A stretch of DNA of 64,000 nucleotides, taken from Bursaphelenchus xylophilus (lineage: Eukaryota; Nematoda; Chromadorea; Rhabditida; Aphelenchoididae). Shown in pieces: positions 21,387 through 33,269 of this stretch; position 1 is the first letter of the stretch; the number at the start of each line of letters is the position of its first letter. The stretch is taken from the NCBI GenBank assembly GCA_904066235.2, contig CAJFCV020000006.1, forward strand, positions 11,346,001 to 11,410,000. Reading direction: 5' to 3'. Made by a program: the position numbers and the translations under genes. The notes beneath the pieces are model-generated. The model was not told the origin of the DNA. It ran no database searches and worked only from the letters and a program-made list of their open reading frames with translations.

Positions 21387-24300
21387 ATGTCGAAGGATCG
21401 ACGTCGCTGCTTTTTTGATATTGCAATTGACGGAGAACTTGCGGGAAGGATTGTGATTGAATTGTACGACGACATTTGTCCAGAAACTTGTGAGAACTTC
21501 TGCCAGCTATGTGTGGGAGAGTCTGGGATCGGCAAAACTACTGGAAAGACATTGCATTATAAGGGATCCATTATACATCGAGTTGTGAAGAATTTCATGA
21601 TTCAGGTAAGATCTTGAAGTTTTTTTGGTTTTTGATGTTTAGGAAATCTTGGAGAGGATGCATTTGCTCTTTTGAGGCCAAAAGATTTGATGTCGGGGCT
21701 GAATCCAGCCTAGACCGACTTTTATTTAGTTTAGGTGGTCAAGTACAATATACTTTTTGTTGTATTTCTTGATACAGACGGAATAACTTTGAAATTTTAT
21801 GTTCTCCATGAAGCTCATGAATCTCTTCAGCTCTCTGATAACTTTCTGTGGTGGCATACATCGGCTTAGCCTGCGTTTAGATCAATTTTGATGAGTCTGA
21901 CTGTTAAATCTTTTTAGGGTGGAGACTTTACAAATGGCAATGGAACAGGTGGTGAATCCATCTACGGTGGAGTTTTTGAGGACGAAAATTTCATTGTCAA
22001 ACATGACCAGCCATTTATTGTCAGTATGGCCAATAGAGGCCCAAATACCAACGGATCTCAGTTCTTTATTACAACCAATACTACTCCTCATCTCGACGAC
22101 GTTCATGTGGCTTTTGGCAGGGTAAGATTCCCGGTTTATTATATTATTTTATGTTTAGGTTGTGCAAGGTCAAGATGTTGTGACAAAAATTGAAAATCTC
22201 AAGACCGGACCTAAAAATCGTCCAGTTTCTGATGTTGTTATTGCTAATTGTGGGCAATTGATTAAGAAGAAGAAAGAAAATGAGGAGTCGGATTCGGAAA
22301 GGTAGGTGTCTAGTGTAATATTTATTTTTTTGTGTTTAGTGTGAAAGAGAAAAAGAAGAAGAAAGAAAAGAAGGACAAGAAGAAGAGAAAGAGAAGTCAT
22401 TCCAAGTCCCCTGAGAAGGAGGCGACCCCGGAATTGCCGGAGGACATCTCGACAGTTCGCCCAGAGGACCTTCCAGAAGAGCCGGTGACAAATAAGTGGC
22501 TGCTGCGGAATACGTAAGCGATTTTTCTGCCTCAAATAGATTGTTTGTGATGTGATAGATGTTGTAGAAAAATTTGACAACTATTTGAGTGATTTTCTGA
22601 GTTTAGATCCCCCAAAAATGGCAAGGATACCAAATCGGACCGAGAAAAAAGAGACCGAGATCGTTCAAGTCGTCGTGATCGTGACAGACGAGGTCGAGAC
22701 CGCTCCCCAAGGGCTAGAGTTGACAGACAAGGACTGAAGGTCCGTGGCAGAGGCAGATTGTGCTATAGAAGTTTGTCCAGAGACGGCTCAGCCACTCCGC
22801 CACATTGGAAGAAAGAGGAGGTAGGATAATATAATTTTTTTGCGAAATTTAGGTGATCTTCTTGCCTTTTGTAATGGTTAAACCAATGTGAATGACAGTT
22901 ATGATATCTGGTTGGATTTTCGAATAGAATTATCGGCATAATTGGTCGTAAATTTTCAGAGTCGACTGATCACCATTGATGAGTTGAAGAAAAAACAGGA
23001 AGAGCGAGAAAAGCAAGAACAGGAAGAGGAAGAAGCCCAAGTTCATAACTATGGATACAGAGCTTCTCCACCAATTGGTAGACCGAGCTCACGTCAAGAT
23101 CGTCGGGAACGAAATGGCCTTGGAGACAGACGAAGATCTGATGATGTACATCAAGAATACCCGAGGAAACGGCCGGAAATCGGTAAAATTTTTTTTTATT
23201 TGTTGTGGAATTTAGAATAGAGTGGTAAATGAGTTTAAAATGTTGTTAATGATATACTCTTTTAATTATATTTTTTTTTTTTATTATTATGCCTATTTTA
23301 GTTTTCGACAGAGAACGCTCGCCTCGAAGAGAAACTAGACGAGAAAAAGATCAGGAGCGCGAAAGAGAGCCCAGAGAAGATCGTGAAAACCGACATAGAG
23401 ATGAGAGAGATCGTCATGGAGAAAGAGAACGACGAGACGAACGTGGAGACCATCATAGAGATGAGAGAAAAAGAGGTGACCTCAGAGATCAAGGAGATGG
23501 TGATAAACAACGAGATGGGGATGGTAAGCGATGATTTTGAGGTTTTTTGAAGAGTTAATGAGATGGGAACTGGGACGATTGAGGAAAAAGTACGATTGGG
23601 GAAACCGAAAATTATTATTTTTCTTCGATTCAAGTGTGAAATTAGGATAATCGAGGGCGTTGATTTCGAAAATGACATTCATTTTTTTGATCTTTACTTT
23701 TTTCCTTAAGTAGTACTGTAAAGTAGTAATTTTTTGATTTTTTTTCGTGAATACTCGATTTGGGGGTTTTACGTTGGTGCTGCTTTCAAATCAGAAAAAA
23801 TGAATACGATTTTCGAAATCAGCACCATAGAAAACCCCTAAATCGAATATTTATGAAAAAAAATCAAAAAATAACTACTTTACAGTACTACTTAAGGAAA
23901 AAAGTAGAGATCAGAAAAAAATGAATGTCATTTTCGAAATCAGCGCCCTCGGTTGTCCTAATTTCACACTTGAATCGAAGAAAAATAATAATTTTCGGTT
24001 TCCCCAATCGTCTTTTCCCCGATCGTCCAACTCCGGTGGAATGATTGTGAGGTTAGAAGACAGTAGAATAAGTAAAAGTGGATTTTTAATGGATTTTTTT
24101 AATCACCAGATATTGTTTTAGGTCATCAGAAGACCCTGCCTTACACTCCGGTCGAACCGACAATTAATGTGAACCCCTTGGAAACAGACCTCTCAAATAT
24201 CAAGAGAAAGCCGATTATGCCACCGGCGGAGCTCCCATCCACCTATATCATCGAAACCGAACCGATGATCCAGCCAGAAACCAACTGGGCCAAGGACCAT

Positions 24301-26137
24301 GGAAAACGCGCCAGAAGAGAGCATAAAGTCATTGAAAAGGAGAGAATTGATCCGAAAGAGCATGTGGAAAAGAATGGAGACAAAAGAAGGGAGGCCGAAT
24401 CACCACCCAGGAAATTAAGGTAAGAAATCTGGATTTTGGTCATGGTGAATATAATTTTTTGACAAGAAAAGTACTTCTATGGAGTATGGAGTTACAGGTC
24501 GAGAGATATCAAAAAAATCACAAATTTTTTCTGATTCAGAATATGTAAAAATTAGCTGCCCAATTTTGGTTTGTTGCGGCGAAAAAACCCTCAGAACTTT
24601 TCTGGCAACACCACGAAAAGCCTCTTTTTTATATTGGAACTGTTAATTAAGGTGTAGTATTAATCAAATTTGATATTGTAAGGCTTATCAAGATACCAGG
24701 ATTTACTTTATAAGCTCAAAACAAAGCTTTTGAATTTGTACAGACCTGATCCAGTGACAAAAAACGTACAGTTTTGCATCCGGGAAGTATCAAAAATGTG
24801 GCAAAATGCATCCCTCTCCAAGTGAAAAAACTTTTTTTTGAAAGGCGCGCTCTTTCCCTCAAAAAAAAAGATCAGGCGCGCTTTTGAAATGGAAGGTTTT
24901 TCACTTGGAGAGGGAAGCATTTTGCCACATTTTTGATACTTCCCGGATGCAAAATGGTACGTTTTTTGCCGCTGGATCATGCCTGTACCAATTCAAAAGC
25001 TTTGTTTTGAGCTAAAGTAAATCCTGGTATCTTGACAAGCCTTAAAATATCAAATTTGATTAATTCTACACCTTAATTAACAGTTCCAATATAAAAAAGA
25101 GGCTTCTGCGTGGTGTTGCGAGAAAAGTCCTGAGGGTTTTTTTCGCCCTTACAAAACCAAAATTGGGCAGCTAATTTTTACATATTCTGAATCAGAAAAA
25201 TTTTGCGATTTTTTTGATATATCTCTCGTCCCGTAACTCCATACCCCATTGAAGTACTTTTCTTGTAAAAATTTTGACGTAATTTTGCATGTGATTGCGG
25301 GAAATGGAAGATGAAGAAAGAATCGAAAGTAATTTTGAATATTTCAGCAGAAGAGAGAGATCCAAATCCGCTTCACCGTTAAAAGATCGACATGAGAAGT
25401 CGAGAAAATCCCCAAGAAGAGAACGAAAAGACTCCCATAAGAAGGCAGAAAATGAAAGAAGAAGTCGAAGCAGATCGCCAAGAAGAGAGGAGAGAAAGGA
25501 AAAGGGAAGAAAATCGAGCTCACCGAGGAGAAGATCAAAATCACCCGCAAAAAGAGGTGAAAAGGAGAGAAAACGGTCGATTTCCCCGAGAAAAAGGGAT
25601 GAAGAACCGAGAAGAAGAGTTGACTCAGCGAAAGGAAGGTCTACTTCACCGAAAAGAAAGTCGGTTTCCCCCAAAAGAAGAGATGAATCACCGGTTTCGG
25701 CGAAAAAACGGTCAAGATCCCCCGAAAAAGAGAGAAAACGGTCGATTTCGGGTAGAAGACGGTCGATTTCACCCAAAAGAGGAGCTGATTCGAAGAGAAG
25801 AAGGTCGATTTCACCGAGAAGAAGAGCTGCCTCCCCCAAAAGACGTCGTTCTCCATCTCCAAAACGACGATCTTCACCGAGAAGAAGGTCGATTTCACCG
25901 AAAAGAAGATCACGATCTCCAAGACCCTCCTCGAGAACGGAAAGATCCCGTAGAACACGCTCACCACCAAGAAGAAAATCCCCACAAAGAAGAAGATCCC
26001 CTCCGAGAAGACCGTCGAGAAATGAACGAAGATCTCGGGGAAGAAGGGCCTCTTCCAGCTCCTCGTCCTCCTCATCCTCTTCAGCAAGTTCCAGAAGCAG
26101 CTCCAGCTCATCCTCGTCCTCCGGGTCCTCGCGATAG
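21387..26137 (+). CDS. Nuclear SR-rich cyclophilin (NKTR/PPIG type peptidyl-prolyl isomerase)
   Basis: Nine exons join in frame: 21387-21605, 21918-22121, 22159-22301, 22340-22513, 22607-22820, 22960-23182, 23302-23523, 24122-24419 and 25348-26137, for about 828 residues. Residues 1-180 are a cyclophilin domain: [11 protein letters not shown] then [17 protein letters not shown], with the catalytic Arg and Phe of IHRxxxxFM and GSQFFITT intact. The usual cyclosporin-contact Trp is His ([11 protein letters not shown]), as in NKTR/PPIG proteins. Next come a Lys-rich block, an RD-rich block with [12 protein letters not shown] and [10 protein letters not shown] (a signature of the NKTR/PPIG branch), and a long RS/RRS tail. 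Such proteins act in nuclear speckles on spliceosomal partners. C. elegans has related cyn genes, but I do not assign a symbol. Introns 7 and 8 each contain a palindrome. Confidence 0.93.
23535..24050. repeat. Palindrome in cyclophilin intron 7
   Basis: The left arm contains ATTATTTTTCTTCGATTCAAG and TTAAGTAGTACTGTAAAGTAG; the right arm repeats both inverted near 23870-24000. A diverged relative with TTAAGTAGTAGTGTAAAGTAA lies at 62930-63135. Arms of roughly 220 bp surround a short loop. Confidence 0.8.
24475..25275. repeat. Palindrome in cyclophilin intron 8, CATCCGGGAAGTATC family
   Basis: Two arms of about 390 bp meet near 24860. Shared words include TTGCATCCGGGAAGTATCAAA and TGTGGCAAAATGC, inverted in the right arm, and outer words such as CCAGGATTTACTTTA against its complement near 25020. 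The same family occurs at 45958-46535 and 49163-49415. The final exon follows the palindrome closely. Confidence 0.85.
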
Positions 26138-26629
26138 ACATGGTTCAACTCTTTGTTTTATTTGGAATCTGTTTTACTCTTTGTTTTATCTGGAATATGT
26201 TTTAATTGTTGTTTTTCGGATCTTCGGATATTATCCATGATGATGATGTCCAGAATTTTAAAAATTGGTTTATTGGAGTCAAGTTTGATTGTTATTATGC
26301 TTTGTGGAGCATGAAAGAACCACAAGTGACCTGAATTAACTTATAAATGACGTAATAAATTACTGTGGTATAGTTGGCAGCGAGAAAAAGTGATTTTTTT
26401 AAAGGAATTGGGGAAAGAATTCGGAAAAAGGTTGGTTTTTGGAACGGAAATGAGGAAAAATGAAATGAAAAATTGTTTGAAATAGTCGACATTACATATT
26501 TTTATTTTGGGAAGTCAAAAAGTTGCAAATTCCCTCGGGAAATCACAAAAAAAATCTTATCGAAGCGAGAAAAGGCGCGCTTTCTTTTTTCCGCCCGAAC
26601 CACACGAAAAAGAAAGAGAAGAGCTGCCG
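26138..26629. other. Cyclophilin 3' flank
   Basis: The 3' UTR and intergenic space contain no repeats that I recognise. I see no canonical AATAAA close to the stop codon. Nothing further could be supported before the tRNA. Confidence 0.4.
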
Positions 26630-26701
26630 GCCCAAGTAGTATAGTGGTTAGTACTCCACGTTGTGGCCGTGGCGACACAGGTTCGATTCCTGTCTTGGGC
26701 A
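26630..26701 (+). tRNA. tRNA-His (GTG anticodon)
   Basis: A full cloverleaf can be drawn: acceptor GCCCAAG paired with CTTGGGC, a D arm with TAGTGGTTAGTAC, an anticodon stem CCACG/CGTGG enclosing the loop TTGTGGC (anticodon GTG), and a T arm CAGG-TTCGATT-CCTG. The internal promoter boxes (TAGTGGTTAGT and GGTTCGATTCC) are standard, and a run of T follows at 26709-26716 as a Pol III terminator. No intron. Confidence 0.96.
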
Positions 26702-27047
26702 AGCGTGCTTTTTTTGATTTTTTTGAGTGGAAAAAGTAATCTGGGCTTACTGTAGCTTATTTTACATTGCTTTCAACACGTTTTTCACGCATATTCAAGC
26801 CAAATTTCTTTATTTTAGCCGTAAAAACCACAAAAAATCTCAAATTTTTTTCTAACTAACAACATTTATTTACAAACGTTAAAAACAGTAACATAACAAG
26901 TAATAACAACGTAAAAACAACAAAGAAAATGCTTCAAACTACAGTAAGTTGATGGTGAATCGCTAATAAGTACATAATGACGTAAAGCTAAGCACAAAAA
27001 AACAATAAAAATGTGCTGAAAACAAAGTAAATCTCTAAAATAACATC

Positions 27048-30000
27048 CTAGGCGTTGAATCTCTTGTTGCGGATAACTTTCTCGGCATATGAGAGTTTCT
27101 CGGTCATCTCTTGGAGTTCCATTTGATCGACACTCTCCAAATGTCTGGATTGAGCGTGAGCGTTGTAGATATTGCGACCTCTTTCGGCATAACAATCAGC
27201 AATGTAGCACGGGGCTGGGAGTCCGACGGTGCAGGCGACAATCTGATGGCCATAGCAGAGGGCGTAGGTCATGTTTTCGGCATCACCGAGGGAGAGATGG
27301 TTTTCGTCGTAGATCACAGTGTATCTGGGGGCTTTGGCTGTTCCCTGGAAGCAAAAATAAGAAAAATATAAGGTAGACAATGTCAAGTATAATATAAAAA
27401 ATATCCCACATATAATTTTTTTGCCCCAAAATTCTCCCAAAAAGTCTCCGAAATCCAGTTGAAAAGCCTCTTACCTGTCTGGCCTGATGACTGAGCAGAT
27501 AGAATTCGAAAAAGGTCGGATGGACAACAACACTGTCGATGGCGGTTCCAGGCTCCAGATTCTGATCCCACGGCTTGTCACCGGGCCTCGAGTTCGGCGG
27601 ATAAAACCTGATGTTGTGCTGACGATTTGGGACAATCATTGTGATCTGTGCGTCACATTTCAGGCGCCTCAGAGTCTCCTTCAGGATTGGGATTTCGAAT
27701 TTCAAAACCGACGTGAATTGACCTTCGGAGCACCCATTTCTGTAGATGATGATTCTCCTCGGCATCTTTCCACGGTGTTTGTTGTAGCGGTCGATCACCG
27801 TCTTCAGGATCATGTCAATAATGGAGATCTTTTCATCTCGTCGACTTTCTTGGAACAAATAATCGCCGGAGAAGGCGCATGGGTGTTTCAGGTCATTGGC
27901 AGCATACTGAAAAGTTCACACGTCAATAACATCTCAAACTTGACTTGTAAATCCATCATAAATCAATATGACGCGTCATGAAACCTAAAGACAAAACACA
28001 AAATCAAAATTCAACCTACTCCGACAACAGATGGCGGACCGCGTCTCCTCTCTTCGGTGGTGACAAATCCGCCTGGATGGTTCATTCCAAAGCCAACGAA
28101 CAGATCGTCTTTTCCGAGCTCGTCGCTGAAAATTGAAAAATCAATTGAGAAACTCAACTGTCAAAAAAATCTTTTTATTTTTGTCATGTTCCGGCCAAAA
28201 TCAGCAAGCTTCATACCTGTTCGGCAAGATGATGGCATGATTGAGTCCTCCACACTTGACGTTCGTCTTGTTCACCACATTCTCCATGGTCAGACGACTC
28301 TTCTGGTTATCGACGGCATTTCTTGCTGTTGCAATGGTCACATTCTGGGTCACAATATCAAACTCTTGTTCCAATTGCTTGAGGTGCTTATGGACATAGA
28401 GATCAGATTTTTCCGTGATCACCACGATGAACTGGGCCTTGCCTTGGGCTCTGATGAAGCGACGACGCAGTGAGCTCGGTTCTTCGTCTTCTCGAGGAGG
28501 GCCAAGGAAAGCGACTTCGGCGGGGAAATCGATGCTCATTCCCTTGTTTCGGCATTGCTCCATGAAGGTTCGAATAAAGATACTAAAAATGGAAAGCAAT
28601 AAAAATAAAAATTATCAACCCTACTGTTGATTGGCTTCATTCATGTCTCTTTCGTTCCTGGTGCAGAAGTAAATCGCCCAGACACCAACGGTGGCGGGGA
28701 TCAAGTATCTGGCCTTGCCGATTCTATGGGCCCAAGAGCCCTTTTTAGTGTCCAATTCAACGCGAGCGTTGCCAGCATAACCAACCTTGGGTCCGAGAAG
28801 TTGTTGGCCATTAACCTGGAAAAAATTAGGACTTTAGACATTACATTATAAATTAAAATTATATCACGCTCCAGATACATCTTCCAGCTCTCAAAATTTA
28901 CCTCGATTGGAGTCTCTTTGATCTTAATTTCAGCGTTTACCAGAGTTTGATCCGTATTCAATCTCAATGACCGACAATTGGCTTGGATCTGTCTGTCCAG
29001 AAGCGAAGGAGGGACCGAACTGGCCTTGATGATGTCCACAGTCTGATCTGGAGTCAACTGCGACGACGTCAAGCGCTGATTATCGCAAACTTCGAGGACT
29101 TCCATTGGATAATACAGATTATTTTCCTTTCCTTTGCCCTTTCCAACCACAAGAGGAGCGTCGGGGAATCTAAAATGCTTGATATTTTCCATGCCCGACT
29201 TACTGGAGTTCAACCTGGTATCTCACCATGAAATATTCTTGTACACTGACTTCACGGCCTTCAAAGGAAAAAGTTGTGTCCCTGGCAGATGAAGAGAGTT
29301 CTCGAATTTGGAAAGGAACCATTCTTGGAGTGTGATTAGGGAGAACATAGAGACCTAAAAGCAAAATAAAGAAGTAAAATAAAAATTACCTTGAAGTAGC
29401 TGTTTTACTCCACGATAAGTGGCTTCTTGTGCGGGAAAGCCCGGAAAGGCGGATCTGGCTTTATCAATGACCCTTTCGACCTTGTGGAAGGGAGTTTTCT
29501 TACCTGAAATTACAAAATTTCAAAAAAAACATGCCAGTATCAAGTGTAAGATCAAAAACTAACTCTCCAAGACCATAACTGCTCTAGGATCATCTACAGA
29601 TGGACCTTGAACAATCCGGACGCTCTTTTGACATCCAATAGCCAAGTACGCGCCACGAGAAAGTTCTGGGCAATCTTTTACGGTGAATCCGAATTTCTCC
29701 GGATCGAGCAGATAACTTCTTCCAGATTCGAATGTAATATGTTCCAAATTTGCGCCCATGGCATGCTGAGAAGTCAGGATCTCCAAAAACTGTTGTAGAT
29801 CGTAGTTCTGCAGCTCCAAGTTGGATGGTGGCTTATCGACAGTGCTCCGCAAGGTCAACTTGAATTGCTCCACACACTTGATCAGAAAGTGGAGACGAGT
29901 ACAAGGCGCGAAATGAGGCCGAAATTGCTCTGGGATATCCATTTCGACAATTGTATGGCCCTAAAATCAGAAATTGAGATTTTAGATAACATGGTGATCA

Positions 30001-30824
30001 AAAATAAGGTCAGAGAAGCCAGCTTTTACGCAATTTTACGCTCAGAAGCCTCTAAACTGACCTGAATTGGCAGTTCCTTCAAGGAAAAGAGAATGGCTTG
30101 CAAATCATAGACGCAATACTCCTTTGGTGGGTATCCTTTGTCGGATTGCTCGGCCAACAAAAGTTCGAAGGCCATTCGACAACACTGCTTCCGATCCGAC
30201 GCCAAAGCATCAGAAGAGGAACGGCGAGTGAAGTCGATGGTCTTCCCCTCACCGAACTGGCCTTGGATCGTCAGATCATAGCGAAACACACGGACTGGCT
30301 TGTTCATCTGGATGGAGAACATATTGGTCCGCACTCTGACCGGTCTTCCGGTTTGCTGATGTGGAGGACGTTCAACCACGATCGGTTCTCCCTTTTGGAT
30401 CTGAAGACGCAAAAATTTTGATGAATTTTTTCAAACTTTACAAAAAATTATATTATCCATGACAAGCTAAGAGAATCATTAAAAACAAAGGGAAATGGTC
30501 CCGAAATTACAGCAAAATCAACTCTTGGACCTTACGAACACTAGAGAGTATCTGACTATGCAAAAAATTTCCAGTGTTTTGCCTTTTCCTCGCTGATGCA
30601 ATAATTTTTAGTAAAAAGGTACCTAAACCAACAAAACGAAATAAAATACACCTACCCCAAGCTCGGACAAGATGGCTTCGGCCTCATTTCTGACTCTGGT
30701 AGCGACACGAAGGTGAGAAAGCTGTGCAGACACTGAAAACAAAATTTTAATCCAATCCAAATGTATGTTATGGCAAGTATAATATAATGGCAGTAAACTT
30801 ACGCCGAGATTCTTCCCTGGACAT
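27048..30824 (-). CDS. WAGO-clade Argonaute, predicted slicer-inactive
   Basis: Twelve exons on the minus strand, 30824-30803, 30732-30656, 30400-30062, 29960-29564, 29503-29390, 29354-29204, 29169-28902, 28815-28625, 28582-28217, 28125-28020, 27906-27475 and 27344-27048, join in frame to about 919 residues. The PAZ region ends LQFPDAPLVVGKGKGKENN and YYPMEVLEVCDNQR; the MID domain has NKTNVKCGGLNHAI; the PIWI domain has YRNGCSEGQF and PAPCYIADCYAERGRN. The three slicer positions are lost: GADVTHP is GFGMNHP (Asp to Gly), YRDG is YRNG (Asp to Asn), and the final His position is Asp in YIADCYA. This pattern is typical of nematode WAGO proteins, which bind secondary 22G siRNAs and silence without cutting. 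The intron between exons 6 and 7 is only 34 nt. Intron positions carry the recurrent AATATAA motif at 27383 and 30773. Confidence 0.93.
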
Positions 30825-31660
30825 TATTATGCGACAATAGTAACAGTCATACAAGCAGGGTTGATGTTGAAAGAAACTTGTTTTGTTTTTGGTCGAGGAG
30901 GACACTTGACCGTATCGAGTATCAAATGTTTTCGTGGTGGGACTCAAAATTTTTAGTGTGGAAAATAAAATTTGAAAATAAATAGGGAAAAACAGCGACG
31001 AAACAATGTCCAACTTGAAGAAAAATACTGTTTTAACATCATTTATGACACACAGTATTCATTTTCAATAAAAATTATATTACACTTGATCATCTGATGT
31101 GAAAAGTCGAATTTTTGATAAAATTTTGTTCAAACTGTGGTAAAAACTGTCATTCCAGATAATCTTTATGCATTTACTTTATATTATACACATTTATTCT
31201 TGCGGATTTTTCCATTTTCACCTTGTAAATCGGCGATTTAGTGGGTTGAAATCCCATTTTTCCCTCTTTCGATGGTTTAATTGTTTTAACGAGAGGGTAA
31301 CTTCCTTCGAATGTCTCTAAAGTTCTTTTGCTTTTGTATTCGGATTCAGACGTTCTGGTTTATCGAGTTTGAAAGGATCAAGAGGATAATGACTTCTTTT
31401 TTCTGTTCGAAAATTATCGAAAATCGACGATTTTTTTGGTCAAAAAATGTGGTTTATCGTATTTTAGGTACTGAGAATTATTTTTTTATCTGTTGAATTT
31501 AATTTAGAAGCCAATTGAAAGACAAAAAAATGTCAAAAATTGCTTTTTTTGGCCAAAAATAGCCAAAAAGCCGCAATTTCCCCCAAAATACGCTTATAAT
31601 TCTGCATAACGCGGTTTAAAATTCCTTAAAATTTTTTTCTATAGCTTGTTTTGTCATCTA
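30825..31660. other. Upstream of the Argonaute gene, no gene seen
   Basis: Probably holds the Argonaute promoter. A reverse-orientation copy of the motif (TTATATTACACTTGA) is at 31076-31090. The remainder is AT-rich, with short frames lacking family features. Confidence 0.4.
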
Positions 31661-32400
31661 ACAGGGTAATTACTCCAAGTGCGACGCTCAGATTTTGGTG
31701 AAACTTGATGCAATTTTTAGCCTGCGCTTTGCAGAAACGACCGAGATTTTTAGGTCAAATGGTAGGGAAAATTTTGACATTTTTTTGCAAATTTTGCCAT
31801 GAAAAGTTTCATGTCTATTTCTACCGTAGAGAGCAATATTTCCACAAAAAATCAATTTTTTCCGCACGAAAATGGCAAAGATACGGCCAAAAATGTTTTT
31901 CTCTCTGACCGCTCTCCGCATTTCGCGTACTTTCTCGGCCACAAAGATAGTTGAATATCTCGGCTCCCTCTGCAAAAAGCGAGCTAAAAACTTCAGGCAT
32001 TGCTACACGGACTGTCTAGAGTCTGTACACAAGATTTTAAGAAAATCGACCAGTCGTATTTTGAGATTTTTTAAAAATCTTTTTTCCTTAGCATATCTAC
32101 AGGTTCAAAAAGAAATTCCGACTTTTCGGCTTGACGGCAGTTTATGCATATGAAATGGTTGCAGGAGTTTCATACAGGGCTTATCAGCGCCGTTCGATGA
32201 TCGACAATCACGCTTAATTATATCGTAGTTTCCACAAAAAATCAATTTTTTCCGCACAAAACTAGCAAAATTATGGCCAAAAAGTCTAACCGCTCTCCAC
32301 ATTTCGCGTACTCTCTCAGCCGCAAAGATCGTTCAATATCTCGGCGCCCCGTAGAAAGCGCGAGCTAAAATTTTCAGGGATTGATATGTGGTCTATGTCC
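31661..32400. repeat. TWA-flanked CAAGTGCGACGCTC-family copies
   Basis: The first copy starts at about 31661 with CAGGGTAATTACTCCAAGTGCGACG preceded by TAA. It includes CGTAGAGAGCAATATTTCCAC and GCCAAAAATGTTTTTCTCTC. A second partial copy, in the same style, follows at 32220-32400. Non-coding and decayed. Confidence 0.6.
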
Positions 32401-33269
32401 GAAATATACGCAAAATTAAATTTTAAAATTTCGAAAATTTTTTAAAAAATTTTTAAAAAAATTTTTAAATTTTAACGAAATTTGAGGGTAGCACTTGCAT
32501 TACTTTCCCTGTAAACAAACCGAAAAAGCACTTTAACAATGAAATTTTTTTAAATAACCCACTTTTTCTTTCACTTTCTGCAATGGCAAGGGTAATGAGT
32601 CGGCAATTTTATAGACCTGTTTTCGCGATGCATTATACCGTGAAAATTTTATATTAGCCGAAAAAAGCCTATTGTGAAAAAAGCAAAAAATTGCACAGTG
32701 CATGTGAACTTATGTTTTTTTTCACAAGTGCATGTCGGAAAAATCACTCCAGCGACTTGGAAAATGGGCTATTTTATATATTTTTTGTGTAATAGTCCTA
32801 ATTCTAGCTATCGGAATATTCCACGGAATGCAAAAAATCATCAAAAACTTGGTTTTTTGACCAAAATTAGTCAAAAACTCACGATTTTTTGTAAAATAGG
32901 TTAATATTTCTGCATAATGCGGCTTAAAAAGGTCTTAAAATTTTTTGTATGGCTTTTTGTCATCTAAATAAATTTTTGACAGAAAAATTTTTGATTTTTT
33001 TTGAAAATTCCAAAATTTTGAACAAAAAATCAAAAAATTTTTTTCCGAAAAATCGTTTCCAAATAATCCCAACGTCGTATTGTCGCGATTATAATTGCAT
33101 TTCGTTAATTACCGTCCATTTATCCTCTTGTTTTTCGGTCTCTTCCCTGTAATTCCGTCGCCCTCTCAAAAGCCGGAGGGCGATGACAAAACTCTCCCCC
33201 CTTCCCTCTTTTGTTTGTTTTTTGCTCGCGAACCGGCTAAAATCGAGCTAAAATCAGCACTCTAGACCG
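32401..33269. other. AT-rich intergenic region
   Basis: Contains a short array-like word pair CACAGTGCATGTGAA / CACAAGTGCATGTCGG around 32695-32740, related to the GCACAGTGCA repeats elsewhere. 33090-33260 is unique and slightly GC-richer, probably promoter of the next gene. No gene seen. Confidence 0.35.

Noticed and set aside
24708..24980. 90-codon frame with [17 protein letters not shown]
   Set aside because: The same translation occurs at 46200 and 49005 because it is the CATCCGGGAAGTATC repeat family, not a gene.
25192..26138. Long 318-codon minus-strand frame opposite the last cyclophilin exon
   Set aside because: It is the antisense of the RS-repeat tail; its Leu/Glu-rich translation is a shadow of AGA/TCC codons.
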